From assembly GCF_018829635.1 (NCBI RefSeq), contig NZ_JAHKKG010000002.1, positions 1 to 64,000 of the forward strand: a stretch of DNA of 64,000 bases, read 5' to 3'. A program made the translations under genes and the position numbers. The stretch is from Paractinoplanes bogorensis (GTDB lineage: Bacteria; Actinomycetota; Actinomycetes; Mycobacteriales; Micromonosporaceae). The notes under the pieces were generated by a model. The model made no database searches. It was not told the DNA's origin and saw only the letters and a list, made by a program, of their open reading frames with translations. Of the stretch, positions 9,495 through 18,263 are shown piece after piece; position 1 is the first letter of the stretch; each line of letters opens with the position of its first letter.

Positions 9495-10931
9495 ATGAGC
9501 CACTTCGATGAGGCGTACTCGGCGGTGCAGGCCGCTCTCGACGCCGGGGCGCGTTATGCCGACTGCCGCATCATGGTGCGCCGCACCGAGTCGATGACCG
9601 CCCGCGACGGTGACGTCGAAGAGCTCGGGTCGGGCGAGAGCGCCGGTCTCGGCGTCCGCGCTCTGGTCGGGTCGTCGTGGGGCTTCTACGCCGTGCCCGA
9701 TCTGTCCGACTCGGCCGCACGGGCGGCCGGGCGCCGGGCCGCCCAGATCGCGCAGGCCAGCGCCACCGTGCCGGGGCCGCCGATCGACCTCGTGCCGACC
9801 GGTGCGGGCGAGGCCAGCTGGGCCAGCGCCTGCGAGGTCGACCCGCTGAGCGTCTCGCTGTCGACCAAGGGCGACCTGCTGGTCGGGGCCACCGCCGCGG
9901 CCAAGGCGGCGGGCGCCGACCTGGCCGAGGGCATCTACCAGATCTGGGACACCCGCAAGTGGTTCGTCTCGAGCGACGGCCACCGCATCGACCAGCACAC
10001 CCGCGAGTGCGGCGCCGGTCTCACGGCCAGCGCGTACGGCGACGGCGAGATCCAGCGGCGGTCGTGGCCGTCGCATCGGGGGCAATACGGCACGAGCGGC
10101 TGGGAACTGGTCGACAGCCTCGACCTGATCGCCAACGCGCCGCGCATGGCCGAGGAGGCGCGGGCCCTGCTCACCGCCCCGCTCTGCCCCAGCGGCGAGA
10201 CCACCCTGGTGCTCGGCGGCGAGCAGCTCGCGCTGCAGATCCACGAGTCGGTCGGCCACGCCATCGAGCTCGACCGCATCCTCGGGTGGGAGGCCGCGTT
10301 CGCCGGCACCAGCTGGCTCGACCTGGAAAAACTGGGTTCGCTGCGCTACGGCTCCGAGCTGATGAACATCACCATCGACCCGGGCCTGCCGGGCGCGCTG
10401 GGCAGCTTCGGTTACGACGACGAGGGCACCCCGGCGACCAGACGTGACGCCGTACGGGACGGCATCTGGGTCGGTGTGCTGGCCGGTCGCGATTCGGCCG
10501 CCGTGGCCGGTCTCGACTACGCGGGCAGCGTGCGTTCCGACGGCTGGGCCCGGCTGCCGATGGTCCGGATGACCAATGTGGGCCTCGAGCCCGGCCCGCA
10601 CACGCTCGACGAGATCATCGCGAACACCGAGGACGGCGTGTTCATGGACATCAACCGCTCCTGGTCGATCGACGACCGGCGGCTCAACTTCCAGTTCGGG
10701 TGCGAGATCGGCTACGAGATCAAGAACGGCAAGCTCGGCCGGATGCTGCGCAACCCGACCTACACCGGGATCGGTCCGAAGTTCTGGCAGTCGATGGACA
10801 TGCTGTCGTCCGAGAGCGTCGCCTGGGGCACACCCAACTGCGGCAAGGGCCAGCCCGGCCAGGTCGGGCACACCGGTCATCCGGCGGCGCCGGCCCGGTT
10901 CACCAACGTGCGCGTGGGGGTGCGGGGATGA
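9495..10931 (+). CDS. tldD: TldD-type metallopeptidase subunit
   Basis: 478 residues. This is the metal-binding subunit of the heterodimeric TldD/TldE peptidase, which in bacteria degrades unfolded peptides and matures some ribosomal peptides and the CcdA antitoxin. The HExxxH zinc motif (HESVGH) is at about residue 250, followed by the conserved region around NITIDPGLPGALGSFGYDDE and a C-terminal FQFGCEIGYEI segment. It overlaps the next gene by ATGA, as expected for subunits made in equal amounts. The 171 bp upstream (9324-9494) contain no gene that I can see. Confidence 0.92.
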   Translation: MSHFDEAYSAVQAALDAGARYADCRIMVRRTESMTARDGDVEELGSGESAGLGVRALVGSSWGFYAVPDLSDSAARAAGRRAAQIAQASATVPGPPIDLVPTGAGEASWASACEVDPLSVSLSTKGDLLVGATAAAKAAGADLAEGIYQIWDTRKWFVSSDGHRIDQHTRECGAGLTASAYGDGEIQRRSWPSHRGQYGTSGWELVDSLDLIANAPRMAEEARALLTAPLCPSGETTLVLGGEQLALQIHESVGHAIELDRILGWEAAFAGTSWLDLEKLGSLRYGSELMNITIDPGLPGALGSFGYDDEGTPATRRDAVRDGIWVGVLAGRDSAAVAGLDYAGSVRSDGWARLPMVRMTNVGLEPGPHTLDEIIANTEDGVFMDINRSWSIDDRRLNFQFGCEIGYEIKNGKLGRMLRNPTYTGIGPKFWQSMDMLSSESVAWGTPNCGKGQPGQVGHTGHPAAPARFTNVRVGVRG

Positions 10932-12391
10932 GTCTCGACATCGTCCGGACGGGGGCCGAGCTCGAACTCGCGGCCCGGGTCGTCGAGCTGGTGCGGTCGG
11001 TCGCCGGGCCGTCGGCCGAGGCCGAGGTCATGGTGCAGCACGACGCCGAGGCGCTGACCCGCTTCGCCAACTCGATGATCCACCAGAACGTGGCCGACGC
11101 GGTCACGACCGTACGGCTGCGGCTGCACCTCGACGGCCGTACGGCGTCGGGGTCGACCACGGTCGTCGGCGCCGACGGGCTGCGCGGCCTGGTCGAGCGT
11201 ACGGTCGCCGCGGTCCGGCTCAGCCCGCCCGACGCGACGTGGACCGGCCTGACCCCGCCGACCCCGCTGCACCACTCGGCCGGCTATCACGGCTCGGGCC
11301 CGCAGTCCGGGCTCGACTTCGGCTTCGACGAGGCGACCGCGCGTGCGACTCCGGCCGAGAGAGCTTCCCGCGTACGCGATTTCGTGCGCGCCGCCGAAGG
11401 ACTGGAAACCGCCGGATACTGCCGCACCACGTACTGCTCGGCCGCCTTCGCCAACAGCGCCGGCCAGGCCGTCGAGGGCCGCACGGCCGAGGCCGCGATG
11501 GACGGCATCGCCCGGGTCAACGGCTCCGACGGCGTGGCCCGCCGGGCGTCCGGGCGGATCACCGACCTCGACGGCGCGGCGCTCGGCGCCCGCGCGGCGG
11601 CCAAGGCCCGGGCCGGCCAGAGCCCGATCGAGCTGGCGCCCGGGCGCTACGAGGTGGTGCTCGAGCCCGAGGCGGTGGCCGACGTGCTCGACAACCTGGC
11701 GCTGTTCGGGTTCAACGGGAAGGCGTACGCGCAGAAGCAGTCGTTCGCCGAGCTCGGCGCCGACCAGTTCGACCCGTCGGTGACGCTGGTCGACGAGCCG
11801 CTCGGCAGCCGGGCCGAGCCCGCGCCCGGCCTGCCGTTCGACGACGAGGGCACCCCGCGTGAGTCGCTGGTGCTGGTGCGCGACGGCGTGACCAGGGCGG
11901 TCACCCACGACCGCACATCGGCCGCCGAGGCCGGAGCCACCTCCACCGGTCACGCGTCGCCGGCCTCGCGCAGCTGGGGCCCCTATCCGACGCACATGCG
12001 GCTGGAGGCGTCACCCGCGGCGACCGAGCCCACCCTGCCGCCGGCCGGCCCGTCGAGCCCGACCGCCGAGTCGGCGCGCCCGCTGGTGGCCCGGATGGAG
12101 CGCGGCCTGCTGATCACCGACTTCTGGTACACCCGGGTGCTCGACCCGAAGACGCTGGTCATCACCGGCCTGACCCGCAACGGCGTCTGGCTGGTGGAAG
12201 ACGGCGAGGTGACCGCGGCGGTGGGCAACATGCGCTTCACCCAGTCCTACGCACAGGCCCTCGGCCCCGGCCAGGTGCTGGGCATCGGCAGCGAGTCGGT
12301 GCTGCTGCCCGACCGCTGGACAGGCACGCGCTACGCGGCCCCGGCCCTGCACCTGGCGTCGTGGAACCTGACCGGAAACGCCTCCGGCTGA
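10928..12391 (+). CDS. tldE: TldE/PmbA-type partner subunit
   Basis: 487 residues; the ATG at 10928 overlaps the tldD stop. It has the TldE/PmbA fold (RFANSMIHQNVADAV near the N-terminus; PFDDEGTPRESLVLVRDGV; DFWYTRVLDPKTLVITGLTR) but no HExxxH motif. That matches the known division of labour: TldE has no metal site and closes the active-site chamber of TldD. A frame extending into tldD exists but is a shadow. Confidence 0.9.
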   Translation: MSLDIVRTGAELELAARVVELVRSVAGPSAEAEVMVQHDAEALTRFANSMIHQNVADAVTTVRLRLHLDGRTASGSTTVVGADGLRGLVERTVAAVRLSPPDATWTGLTPPTPLHHSAGYHGSGPQSGLDFGFDEATARATPAERASRVRDFVRAAEGLETAGYCRTTYCSAAFANSAGQAVEGRTAEAAMDGIARVNGSDGVARRASGRITDLDGAALGARAAAKARAGQSPIELAPGRYEVVLEPEAVADVLDNLALFGFNGKAYAQKQSFAELGADQFDPSVTLVDEPLGSRAEPAPGLPFDDEGTPRESLVLVRDGVTRAVTHDRTSAAEAGATSTGHASPASRSWGPYPTHMRLEASPAATEPTLPPAGPSSPTAESARPLVARMERGLLITDFWYTRVLDPKTLVITGLTRNGVWLVEDGEVTAAVGNMRFTQSYAQALGPGQVLGIGSESVLLPDRWTGTRYAAPALHLASWNLTGNASG

Positions 12392-12433
12392 GTTATCCAC
12401 AGGCCGCCAACGATCTTGCGGGCTGTGTCGTAG

Positions 12434-12457
12434 GCTCGCCCGCGGCCCCGGGCGGGC
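12434..12457 (+). terminator. GC hairpin after tldE
   Basis: Nine-base arms gctcgcccg and cgggcgggc (one G-T pair) around a six-base loop, about 45 bp after the tldE stop. There is no U-run, as is usual in very GC-rich actinomycetes. A perfect DnaA-box-like TTATCCACA lies between the stop and the hairpin (12393-12401). Confidence 0.35.
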
Positions 12458-12544
12458 GGGGGTATGTGGCGGTTGCTCCCGAGATGATCACCAAGCCGGA
12501 TCTTGCGAGCGGCGGCGCATTGACCGGCGTGTTTCACTTGGCCC

Positions 12545-13462
12545 GTGAGCGACACGCCGCGCGACGCTGACCACGACTCCTCCACGACGAGCGCCGGCCC
12601 GCCGACCGGTTCGCCCCGGCCACGCGACACCGGCTGGGCGGCGTCGTCGGCGAGCAACGACTCAGAGCCGAACGACACCGGCTGGGCGGCATCGTCCGCG
12701 AGCAACGACTCAGAGCCGAGCGACACCGGCTGGGCGGCGTCATCCGCGAGCAACGACTCAGAGCCGAACGACACCGGCTGGGCGGCATCGTCCGCGAGCA
12801 ACGAAGCGGAGCCGAACGACAGCCCGCCGGCGAGCGCCACCACGCGGCCCAGCGACCCGCAGGCCGGCGACAGCCCGCAGCCCCGCGACGTCCCGGATCA
12901 AGAGCAAGCCCCGGCGAAGCGTCGGCTGCTGAGCGTCGGCGACTCGCCCAAGACCCCGGAGGACCAGCAACGCCGCCGCCGGCGGTGGTGGGTCGCGGGG
13001 ATCTCGATCGGGGCGGCCGTCGTCGTCATCGCGCTCTGCGTGGGCGGGCTCTCGATCATCAGCGCGGTCAGCGGGATCCGCGACCGCGCCGACGATGCCC
13101 GCGAGGCCCGGGCCCTGCGCGACCAGAACTGCCTCGACCTCGAACGCCGCCTCAACCAACTGGTTCCGCCCGGCGCGACCACCACCCCCAAGGCTCGGGC
13201 GACGGCGATCCGCGACGAGAACGCGGCCGTACGCGTCTATCTGAACGACGTCCGTGACGAGCGCATCCAGGACGCGTGGCGCCGGATCATCGACGCCCGC
13301 ACCGTCTACGGCGACCTGCTCGAGCGGCTGGGCGCCCCCTCGACAGCCTTCTACCTCTACCCCAAGGACGACACCGGCCGCCCGCTGGCCGAGGTGCTCG
13401 CGGACTGGTCGCCCGCCGCCTGCGCCGGCCCGATCCGCCGAATGGCCGCCCCGGATCTCTGA
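12545..13462 (+). CDS. single-pass membrane protein with 16-residue tandem repeats
   Basis: 305 residues from a GTG. Residues 28-91 are four copies of a 16-residue unit (DTGWAASSASNDSEPN and variants). A disordered Pro/Ser/Asp stretch follows, then a basic stop-transfer and a membrane helix (WWVAGISIGAAVVVIALCVG, residues about 150-170), then an extracytoplasmic helical domain of about 125 residues with two cysteines (NCLDLE, SPAACAGP). The architecture suggests an anchored surface or sensor protein; no family is recognised. The nearly identical repeats at the DNA level mark a recently expanding coding minisatellite. Confidence 0.75.
   Translation: MSDTPRDADHDSSTTSAGPPTGSPRPRDTGWAASSASNDSEPNDTGWAASSASNDSEPSDTGWAASSASNDSEPNDTGWAASSASNEAEPNDSPPASATTRPSDPQAGDSPQPRDVPDQEQAPAKRRLLSVGDSPKTPEDQQRRRRRWWVAGISIGAAVVVIALCVGGLSIISAVSGIRDRADDAREARALRDQNCLDLERRLNQLVPPGATTTPKARATAIRDENAAVRVYLNDVRDERIQDAWRRIIDARTVYGDLLERLGAPSTAFYLYPKDDTGRPLAEVLADWSPAACAGPIRRMAAPDL
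12626..12817 (+). repeat. 48-bp coding minisatellite, four copies
   Basis: Four 48-bp units in frame inside the gene at 12545, each starting gacaccggctgggcggc. Unit boundaries keep the reading frame, so copy-number change alters protein length without a frameshift. Confidence 0.9.
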
Positions 13463-13712
13463 GGCCCCCGACCTGCGCGTCCACCTGCTGCCCGGGTGTC
13501 CGTTTCGGATCAGCGCGACCAAGATCCATTAGCGCTTGTCGGCCTATCGATGTGATGGGGGTCGAAATTTGTGATCCATACCCCATCCCTGAGCGCGAAA
13601 CTGCTAGACCTCCGGCGTAACGTGTGCCCCACATCACGGAAACATGGCGGCTGCCGGGCTCCCCCTTCGCTCGCCGGCCGGGTCACTTGAGACAGGCACG
13701 TCAGGAGATCGA

Positions 13713-14537
13713 ATGACGACGACGGCAACGAGGCCGGGCGTGGGGCCCTCCGGTCCGCGACGATCACGCGCGGCGATCACCGCCAAGACGTTGCGCACCG
13801 ACCGGTGGTGGCTCCCCCCGCTGATCACCTTTCTGGGGCTCGGGGCGTGGGTCACCTACGCGACCGTCCGGGTCTTCATGCACAAGTGGTATTTCGTCGA
13901 GGAGTTCCACTACCTCACGCCGTTCTACTCGCCGTGCCTCACCGACCGCTGCGTCGAGGGTTCGTCGCTGTTCGGCACGCCTCTGCCCAGCTTCTGGCTG
14001 ATTCCCGAGGCCGCCTTCACGCTGCCGTTCCTGCTGCTGTTCCGGCTGACGTGCTACTACTACCGCAAGGCGTACTACCGGGCCTTCTGGCTGTCGCCGC
14101 CGGCCTGTGCGGTGCCCGACGGCCACAAGAGCTACTCCGGTGAGACCCGCTTCCCGCTGATCTTCCAGAACGCCCACCGGTACGCGTTCTACGCCGCGAT
14201 GATCATCTCGCTGATCAACACGTGGGACGCGATCATCGCGTTCCGCAGCGGCGACGGTGGCTTCGGCTTCGGGCTCGGCAACGTCATCCTGGTCGGCAAC
14301 GTGGTCATGCTGTGGGCCTACACGTTGTCCTGCCACTCGTGCCGCCACATCACCGGCGGGCGGCTCAAGCACTTCTCGAAACACCCGGTGCGCTACCGCG
14401 TCTGGACCTTCGTGTCGAAGCTCAACGTGCGCCACATGCAACTGGCCTGGATCACGCTCGGCACCCTCGCGCTGACCGACTTCTACGTCATGGCGCTGTC
14501 GGCCGGCTGGTTCTCCGATCTGCGATTCATCGGATAA
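13713..14537 (+). CDS. sdhC: succinate dehydrogenase membrane anchor subunit
   Basis: 274 residues, ATG with AGGAG 7 nt upstream. Five hydrophobic segments (for example WWLPPLITFLGLGAWVTY, AAFTLPFLLLFRLTCYYY, YAFYAAMIISLINTW, GNVILVGNVVMLWAYTL) with several membrane-proximal histidines (FMHKWY, NAHRY, CHSCRH, VRHMQL) suited to haem or quinone binding. This single large anchor upstream of sdhA and sdhB is the actinobacterial type of succinate:quinone oxidoreductase. The 250 bp before the gene contain the operon promoter region but no other gene. Confidence 0.82.
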   Translation: MTTTATRPGVGPSGPRRSRAAITAKTLRTDRWWLPPLITFLGLGAWVTYATVRVFMHKWYFVEEFHYLTPFYSPCLTDRCVEGSSLFGTPLPSFWLIPEAAFTLPFLLLFRLTCYYYRKAYYRAFWLSPPACAVPDGHKSYSGETRFPLIFQNAHRYAFYAAMIISLINTWDAIIAFRSGDGGFGFGLGNVILVGNVVMLWAYTLSCHSCRHITGGRLKHFSKHPVRYRVWTFVSKLNVRHMQLAWITLGTLALTDFYVMALSAGWFSDLRFIG

Positions 14538-14551
14538 GGGGCGCACACACG

Positions 14552-16474
14552 ATGAGCACGACTGCACGAATCGAACGGCACCTGTACGACGTCGTCGTGA
14601 TCGGGGCCGGCGGCGCCGGTCTGCGCGCGGCGATCGAGGCCCGGCTGGCCGGCAAGCGTACGGCGATCATCTCGAAGTCGCTGTTCGGCAAGGCCCACAC
14701 GGTGATGGCCGAGGGCGGCGCCGCGGCCGCCATGGGCAACGTGAACTCCAAGGACAACTGGATGGTCCACTTCCGCGACACCATGCGGGGTGGCAAGTTC
14801 CTCAACAACTTCCGGATGGCCGAGCTGCACGCCAAGGAAGCTCCGGAACGCATCTGGGAACTGGAGACGTACGGGGCGCTTTTCGACCGTACGAAAGACG
14901 GAAAGATCTCGCAGCGGAACTTCGGCGGGCACGAATATCCGCGGCTCGCGCACGTCGGCGACCGCACCGGCCTCGAGCTGATCCGCACCCTGCAGCAGAA
15001 GATCGTCTCGCTGCAGCAGGAAGACTTCGCCGAGACCGGCAGCTACGAGTCGCGCATCCGGGTCTTCTCCGAGACCACGATCACCGAGCTGCTGCTCGAC
15101 GGTGACCGGGTGGCCGGCGCGTTCGGCTACTACCGCGAGTCGGGCGAGTTCCTGCTGCTCGAGGCGCCGGCCGTGATCCTGGCGACCGGTGGCGTCGGCC
15201 GCAGCTACAAGGTCACCTCGAACAGCTGGGAATACACCGGCGACGGTCACGCCCTGGCCCTGCGGGCGGGCGCGACGCTGATCAACATGGAGTTCCTCCA
15301 GTTCCACCCGACCGGCATGGTCTGGCCGCCCAGCGTCAAGGGCATCCTGGTCACCGAGTCGGTCCGTGGTGACGGCGGCGTCCTGCGCAACAGCGAGGGC
15401 AAGCGCTTCATGTTCGACTACGTCCCCGACGTGTTCCGCAAGCAGTACGCGGACACGGAGGAGGAAGCCGACCGCTGGTACACCGATCCCGACAACAACC
15501 GCCGCCCGCCCGAGCTGCTGCCCCGCGACGAGGTCGCCCGCGCGATCAACTCCGAGGTCAAGGCCGGTCGCGGCACCAAGGCGGGCGGCGTGCTGCTCGA
15601 CGTGTCGACCCGGATGCCGGCCGAGACCATCATCAAGCGGCTCCCGTCGATGCACCACCAGTTCAAGGAGCTGGCCGACGTCGACATCACCAAGGAGCCG
15701 ATGGAGGTCGGGCCCACCTGCCACTACGTGATGGGCGGGGTCGAGGTCGAACCGGACACGGCGGCGGCCATGGGCACGGTGCAGGGCCTGTTCGCGGCGG
15801 GCGAGGTGTCCGGCGGCATGCACGGGTCCAACCGGCTCGGCGGTAACTCGCTGTCCGACCTGCTGGTCTTCGGCAAGCGGGCCGGCGAGCACGCGGCGGC
15901 GTACGGGGAAACGCTCTCGAAGCGCCCCAAGGTGAGCACGAAGGATCTCGAGGCCGCGGTCACCACCGCTTTGGCTCCTCTGCAGCGGCAGAGCGGCGAG
16001 AATCCGTACGGGCTGCAGCAGGATCTTCAGGCCGTGATGGGTGACCTGGTCGGCATCATCCGGCGCGAGGGCGAGCTGACCGACGCGCTCAAGCGGATCC
16101 AGGAACTCAAGCTACGGGTGGCCAACGTCGGCGCGACCGGCGGGCGGCGATACAACCCGGGCTGGCACCTCGCGCTCGACCTGCGCAACATGATGATCGT
16201 GTCGGAGTGCACGGCCAAGGCGGCCCTCGAACGGGAGGAGTCGCGCGGCGGCCACACCCGCGAGGACTTCCCGGCCATGAGCCCGCAGTGGCGCCTGGTC
16301 AACCTGGTCTGCTCGCTCGACGACGGCGGCGACGTGCACCTCGAACGCAAGCCGCTGCCCACGATGCGCGACGAACTGATCCAGCTGTTCGACCGCACCG
16401 AACTGTCGAAGTATCTGACCGAGGACGAGATGTCGCGGTTCGACGCGAACGCCGAGAGCACGGAGGCGAAGTAA
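14552..16474 (+). CDS. sdhA: succinate dehydrogenase flavoprotein subunit
   Basis: 640 residues. It oxidises succinate to fumarate and passes electrons to SdhB. Visible are the Rossmann FAD site VVIGAGGAGLRAAIEA, the covalent-FAD histidine in KAHTVMAEGGAAAAMGN (about residue 49), the active-site stretch EFLQFHPTGM, and GEVSGGMHGSNRLGGNSL near residue 415. The start is 14 bp after sdhC; longer frames lie inside sdhC. It overlaps sdhB by one base (TAATG). Confidence 0.95.
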   Translation: MSTTARIERHLYDVVVIGAGGAGLRAAIEARLAGKRTAIISKSLFGKAHTVMAEGGAAAAMGNVNSKDNWMVHFRDTMRGGKFLNNFRMAELHAKEAPERIWELETYGALFDRTKDGKISQRNFGGHEYPRLAHVGDRTGLELIRTLQQKIVSLQQEDFAETGSYESRIRVFSETTITELLLDGDRVAGAFGYYRESGEFLLLEAPAVILATGGVGRSYKVTSNSWEYTGDGHALALRAGATLINMEFLQFHPTGMVWPPSVKGILVTESVRGDGGVLRNSEGKRFMFDYVPDVFRKQYADTEEEADRWYTDPDNNRRPPELLPRDEVARAINSEVKAGRGTKAGGVLLDVSTRMPAETIIKRLPSMHHQFKELADVDITKEPMEVGPTCHYVMGGVEVEPDTAAAMGTVQGLFAAGEVSGGMHGSNRLGGNSLSDLLVFGKRAGEHAAAYGETLSKRPKVSTKDLEAAVTTALAPLQRQSGENPYGLQQDLQAVMGDLVGIIRREGELTDALKRIQELKLRVANVGATGGRRYNPGWHLALDLRNMMIVSECTAKAALEREESRGGHTREDFPAMSPQWRLVNLVCSLDDGGDVHLERKPLPTMRDELIQLFDRTELSKYLTEDEMSRFDANAESTEAK

Positions 16475-17436
16475 TGGGCACCAAGCGCCACTTCCGCGTC
16501 TGGCGGGGCGACGAGTCGGGCGGCGACATCCAGGACTACGACGTCGAGGTCAACGAGGGTGAGGTCGTCCTCGACATCATCCACCGGCTGCAGGCGACGC
16601 AGACGCCCGACCTGGCCTGCCGGTGGAACTGCAAGGCGGGCAAGTGCGGTTCGTGCTCGGTCGAGATCAACGGCAAGCCGCGGCTGGGTTGCATGACCCG
16701 GATGTCCACCTTCGAAGAGGACGAGACGGTCACGATCACGCCGCTGCGCACCTTCCCGGTGATCCGCGACCTGGTCACCGACGTGTCCTTCAACTACGAG
16801 AAGGCGCGGGAGACGCCGGCCTTCGCGCCGCCGCCGGGCGTGGCCCCCGGCGAATACCGGATGCAGCAGGTCGACGTCGAGCGGAGCCAGGAGTTCCGCA
16901 AGTGCATCGAATGCTTCCTCTGCCAGAACACGTGCCACGTCGTACGCGACCACGAGGAGAACAAGGAAGCCTTCTCCGGTCCGCGCTACTTCATCCGCGC
17001 GGCCGAGCTCGACATGCACCCGCTGGACGACCGCGACGACCGCAAGCAGTACGCGCAGGCCAACCAGGGTCTCGGCTTCTGCAACATCACTAAGTGCTGC
17101 ACCGAGGTCTGCCCCGAGCACATCAAGATCACCGACAACGCGATCATCCCGATGAAGGAGCGCGTGGTCGACAAGCGGTACGACCCGCTGGTCTGGCTCG
17201 GTCGCAAGATCTTCCGCCGGGACGAGCTCGAACAGGAGGTCCCGACCCCGGCCGGAGCGGCGGCGCCGTTCTCCAGTGCGCGGCGGGCCGAACTCCCGGA
17301 CATCCGCGAGGACGGCAAGATGAACGTCACCGAGATCACGCTGGACACCCAGGGCGGGCCGTCCCCGTTCGGTGACCAGGAGTTCCCGATGCCGGCCGAC
17401 CGGCTCAGCTATCACAAGCCCGAGCCGCAGGACTGA
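16474..17436 (+). CDS. sdhB: succinate dehydrogenase iron-sulfur subunit
   Basis: 320 residues. The [2Fe-2S] cluster ligands are C53, C58, C61 and about C73 (CKAGKCGSC...LGC). The [4Fe-4S] and [3Fe-4S] sites are in CIECFLCQNTCHVV and CNITKCCTEVCPEH. About 70 residues beyond the last cluster form a tail not found in enterobacterial SdhB. It completes the sdhCAB operon and ends next to a strong hairpin. Confidence 0.95.
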   Translation: MGTKRHFRVWRGDESGGDIQDYDVEVNEGEVVLDIIHRLQATQTPDLACRWNCKAGKCGSCSVEINGKPRLGCMTRMSTFEEDETVTITPLRTFPVIRDLVTDVSFNYEKARETPAFAPPPGVAPGEYRMQQVDVERSQEFRKCIECFLCQNTCHVVRDHEENKEAFSGPRYFIRAAELDMHPLDDRDDRKQYAQANQGLGFCNITKCCTEVCPEHIKITDNAIIPMKERVVDKRYDPLVWLGRKIFRRDELEQEVPTPAGAAAPFSSARRAELPDIREDGKMNVTEITLDTQGGPSPFGDQEFPMPADRLSYHKPEPQD

Positions 17437-17439
17437 TTC

Positions 17440-18177
17440 TCACGGCGCGCCTCGATGGGTCTCGAGCCATGACTCGAGCCCATCGAGGATGCGTTCCAGG
17501 CCGAAGGCGTACGTCTCGTCGATCAGCTTTTCCGGGTCTCGCCGGGTCGCGCTGGTCTCCTGCCGCCACTTCGCATAGTTCGGGTTGTCCGGCGACAGCT
17601 GCTCGAGGTGCGGCTCGATCTCGACGGCGACCTCGGCCGGAGTCTTGCCGCTGCGGGTGAGCGCCGACCGGATCGCCGCGTTGGAGGTCGCCGAGCCGAT
17701 GGCGTGGGAGAACAGCACAGCGCTGGCGTGGGACACCGCCATGCCCTCGAAGCCGGCCGCCGTGAAGAGGGCGACGCACCGCTCGCTCAGGCGCATGGCG
17801 TTCGGCCCCAGCGTCGGATGCCGCCCGAGCAGGCCGAGCACCCACGAATGCCGCATGAAGGCGGTGTGCATCCCGGCGGCAACGATCGAGGCTCCCGTAC
17901 GCCAGCTCGCGTCGCCCGGTTCGGGCACGTAGACCTCGCCCAGCACCTCGTCGACAACCAGTTCGAGCAACTCGTCCTTGTGCGCGACGTGCCAGTAGAG
18001 CGAGGTCGCGCCCGCTCCGAGCCTGGTGCCGAGCCGCCGCATGCTGAGCCCGGCCAGGCCTTCGGAGTCCAGGATCTCCATCGCCGCGCGGACGATCTGC
18101 TCACGGCTCAGTGAGGGCTGAGCACCGCTCTGGGTACGCGGCGGCTTCAACCACACCGAACTGGTGAACGAGTCCAT
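17440..18177 (-). CDS. TetR-family repressor of the adjacent exporter
   Basis: 245 residues. N-terminal helix-turn-helix at about 25-70 (LSREQIVRAAMEILDSEGLA, SMRRLGTRLGAGATSLYWHV) with a C-terminal ligand domain of the TetR_C type found in classic TetR. It is divergent from an MFS exporter gene, with three operator-like palindromes between them, which is the standard arrangement for ligand-induced efflux. The ligand is unknown. Confidence 0.88.
   Translation of the reverse strand: MDSFTSSVWLKPPRTQSGAQPSLSREQIVRAAMEILDSEGLAGLSMRRLGTRLGAGATSLYWHVAHKDELLELVVDEVLGEVYVPEPGDASWRTGASIVAAGMHTAFMRHSWVLGLLGRHPTLGPNAMRLSERCVALFTAAGFEGMAVSHASAVLFSHAIGSATSNAAIRSALTRSGKTPAEVAVEIEPHLEQLSPDNPNYAKWRQETSATRRDPEKLIDETYAFGLERILDGLESWLETHRGAP
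17451..17487. terminator. bidirectional hairpin between sdhB and tetR
   Basis: Arms ctcgatgggtctcgag (17451-17466) and ctcgagcccatcgag (17473-17487) pair over 15 bp with one bulged base and a six-base loop. The hairpin lies 15 bp after the sdhB stop and inside the 3' end of the convergent TetR gene, where it can end both transcripts. Confidence 0.6.
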
Positions 18178-18194
18178 CCAGCGATCTTATCTGC

Positions 18195-18254
18195 TCTCGT
18201 ACAGTGTTCGAGATCAATGGTACGGTGTTCGAGCCAATCGCACACTGTACGAGA
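18195..18254. promoter_or_regulatory. triple TetR operator
   Basis: Three 19-bp sites centred at about 18204, 18225 and 18245, so 20-21 bp (two helical turns) apart. Site 1 is TCTCGTACAGTGTTCGAGA, nearly palindromic. Site 2 (18216-18234) keeps the right half. Site 3 (18236-18254) is the inverse complement, so a perfect 13-bp inverted repeat (18194-18206 and 18243-18255) frames the whole 86-bp divergent promoter region. Confidence 0.75.
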
Positions 18255-18263
18255 GAGGTCGTC

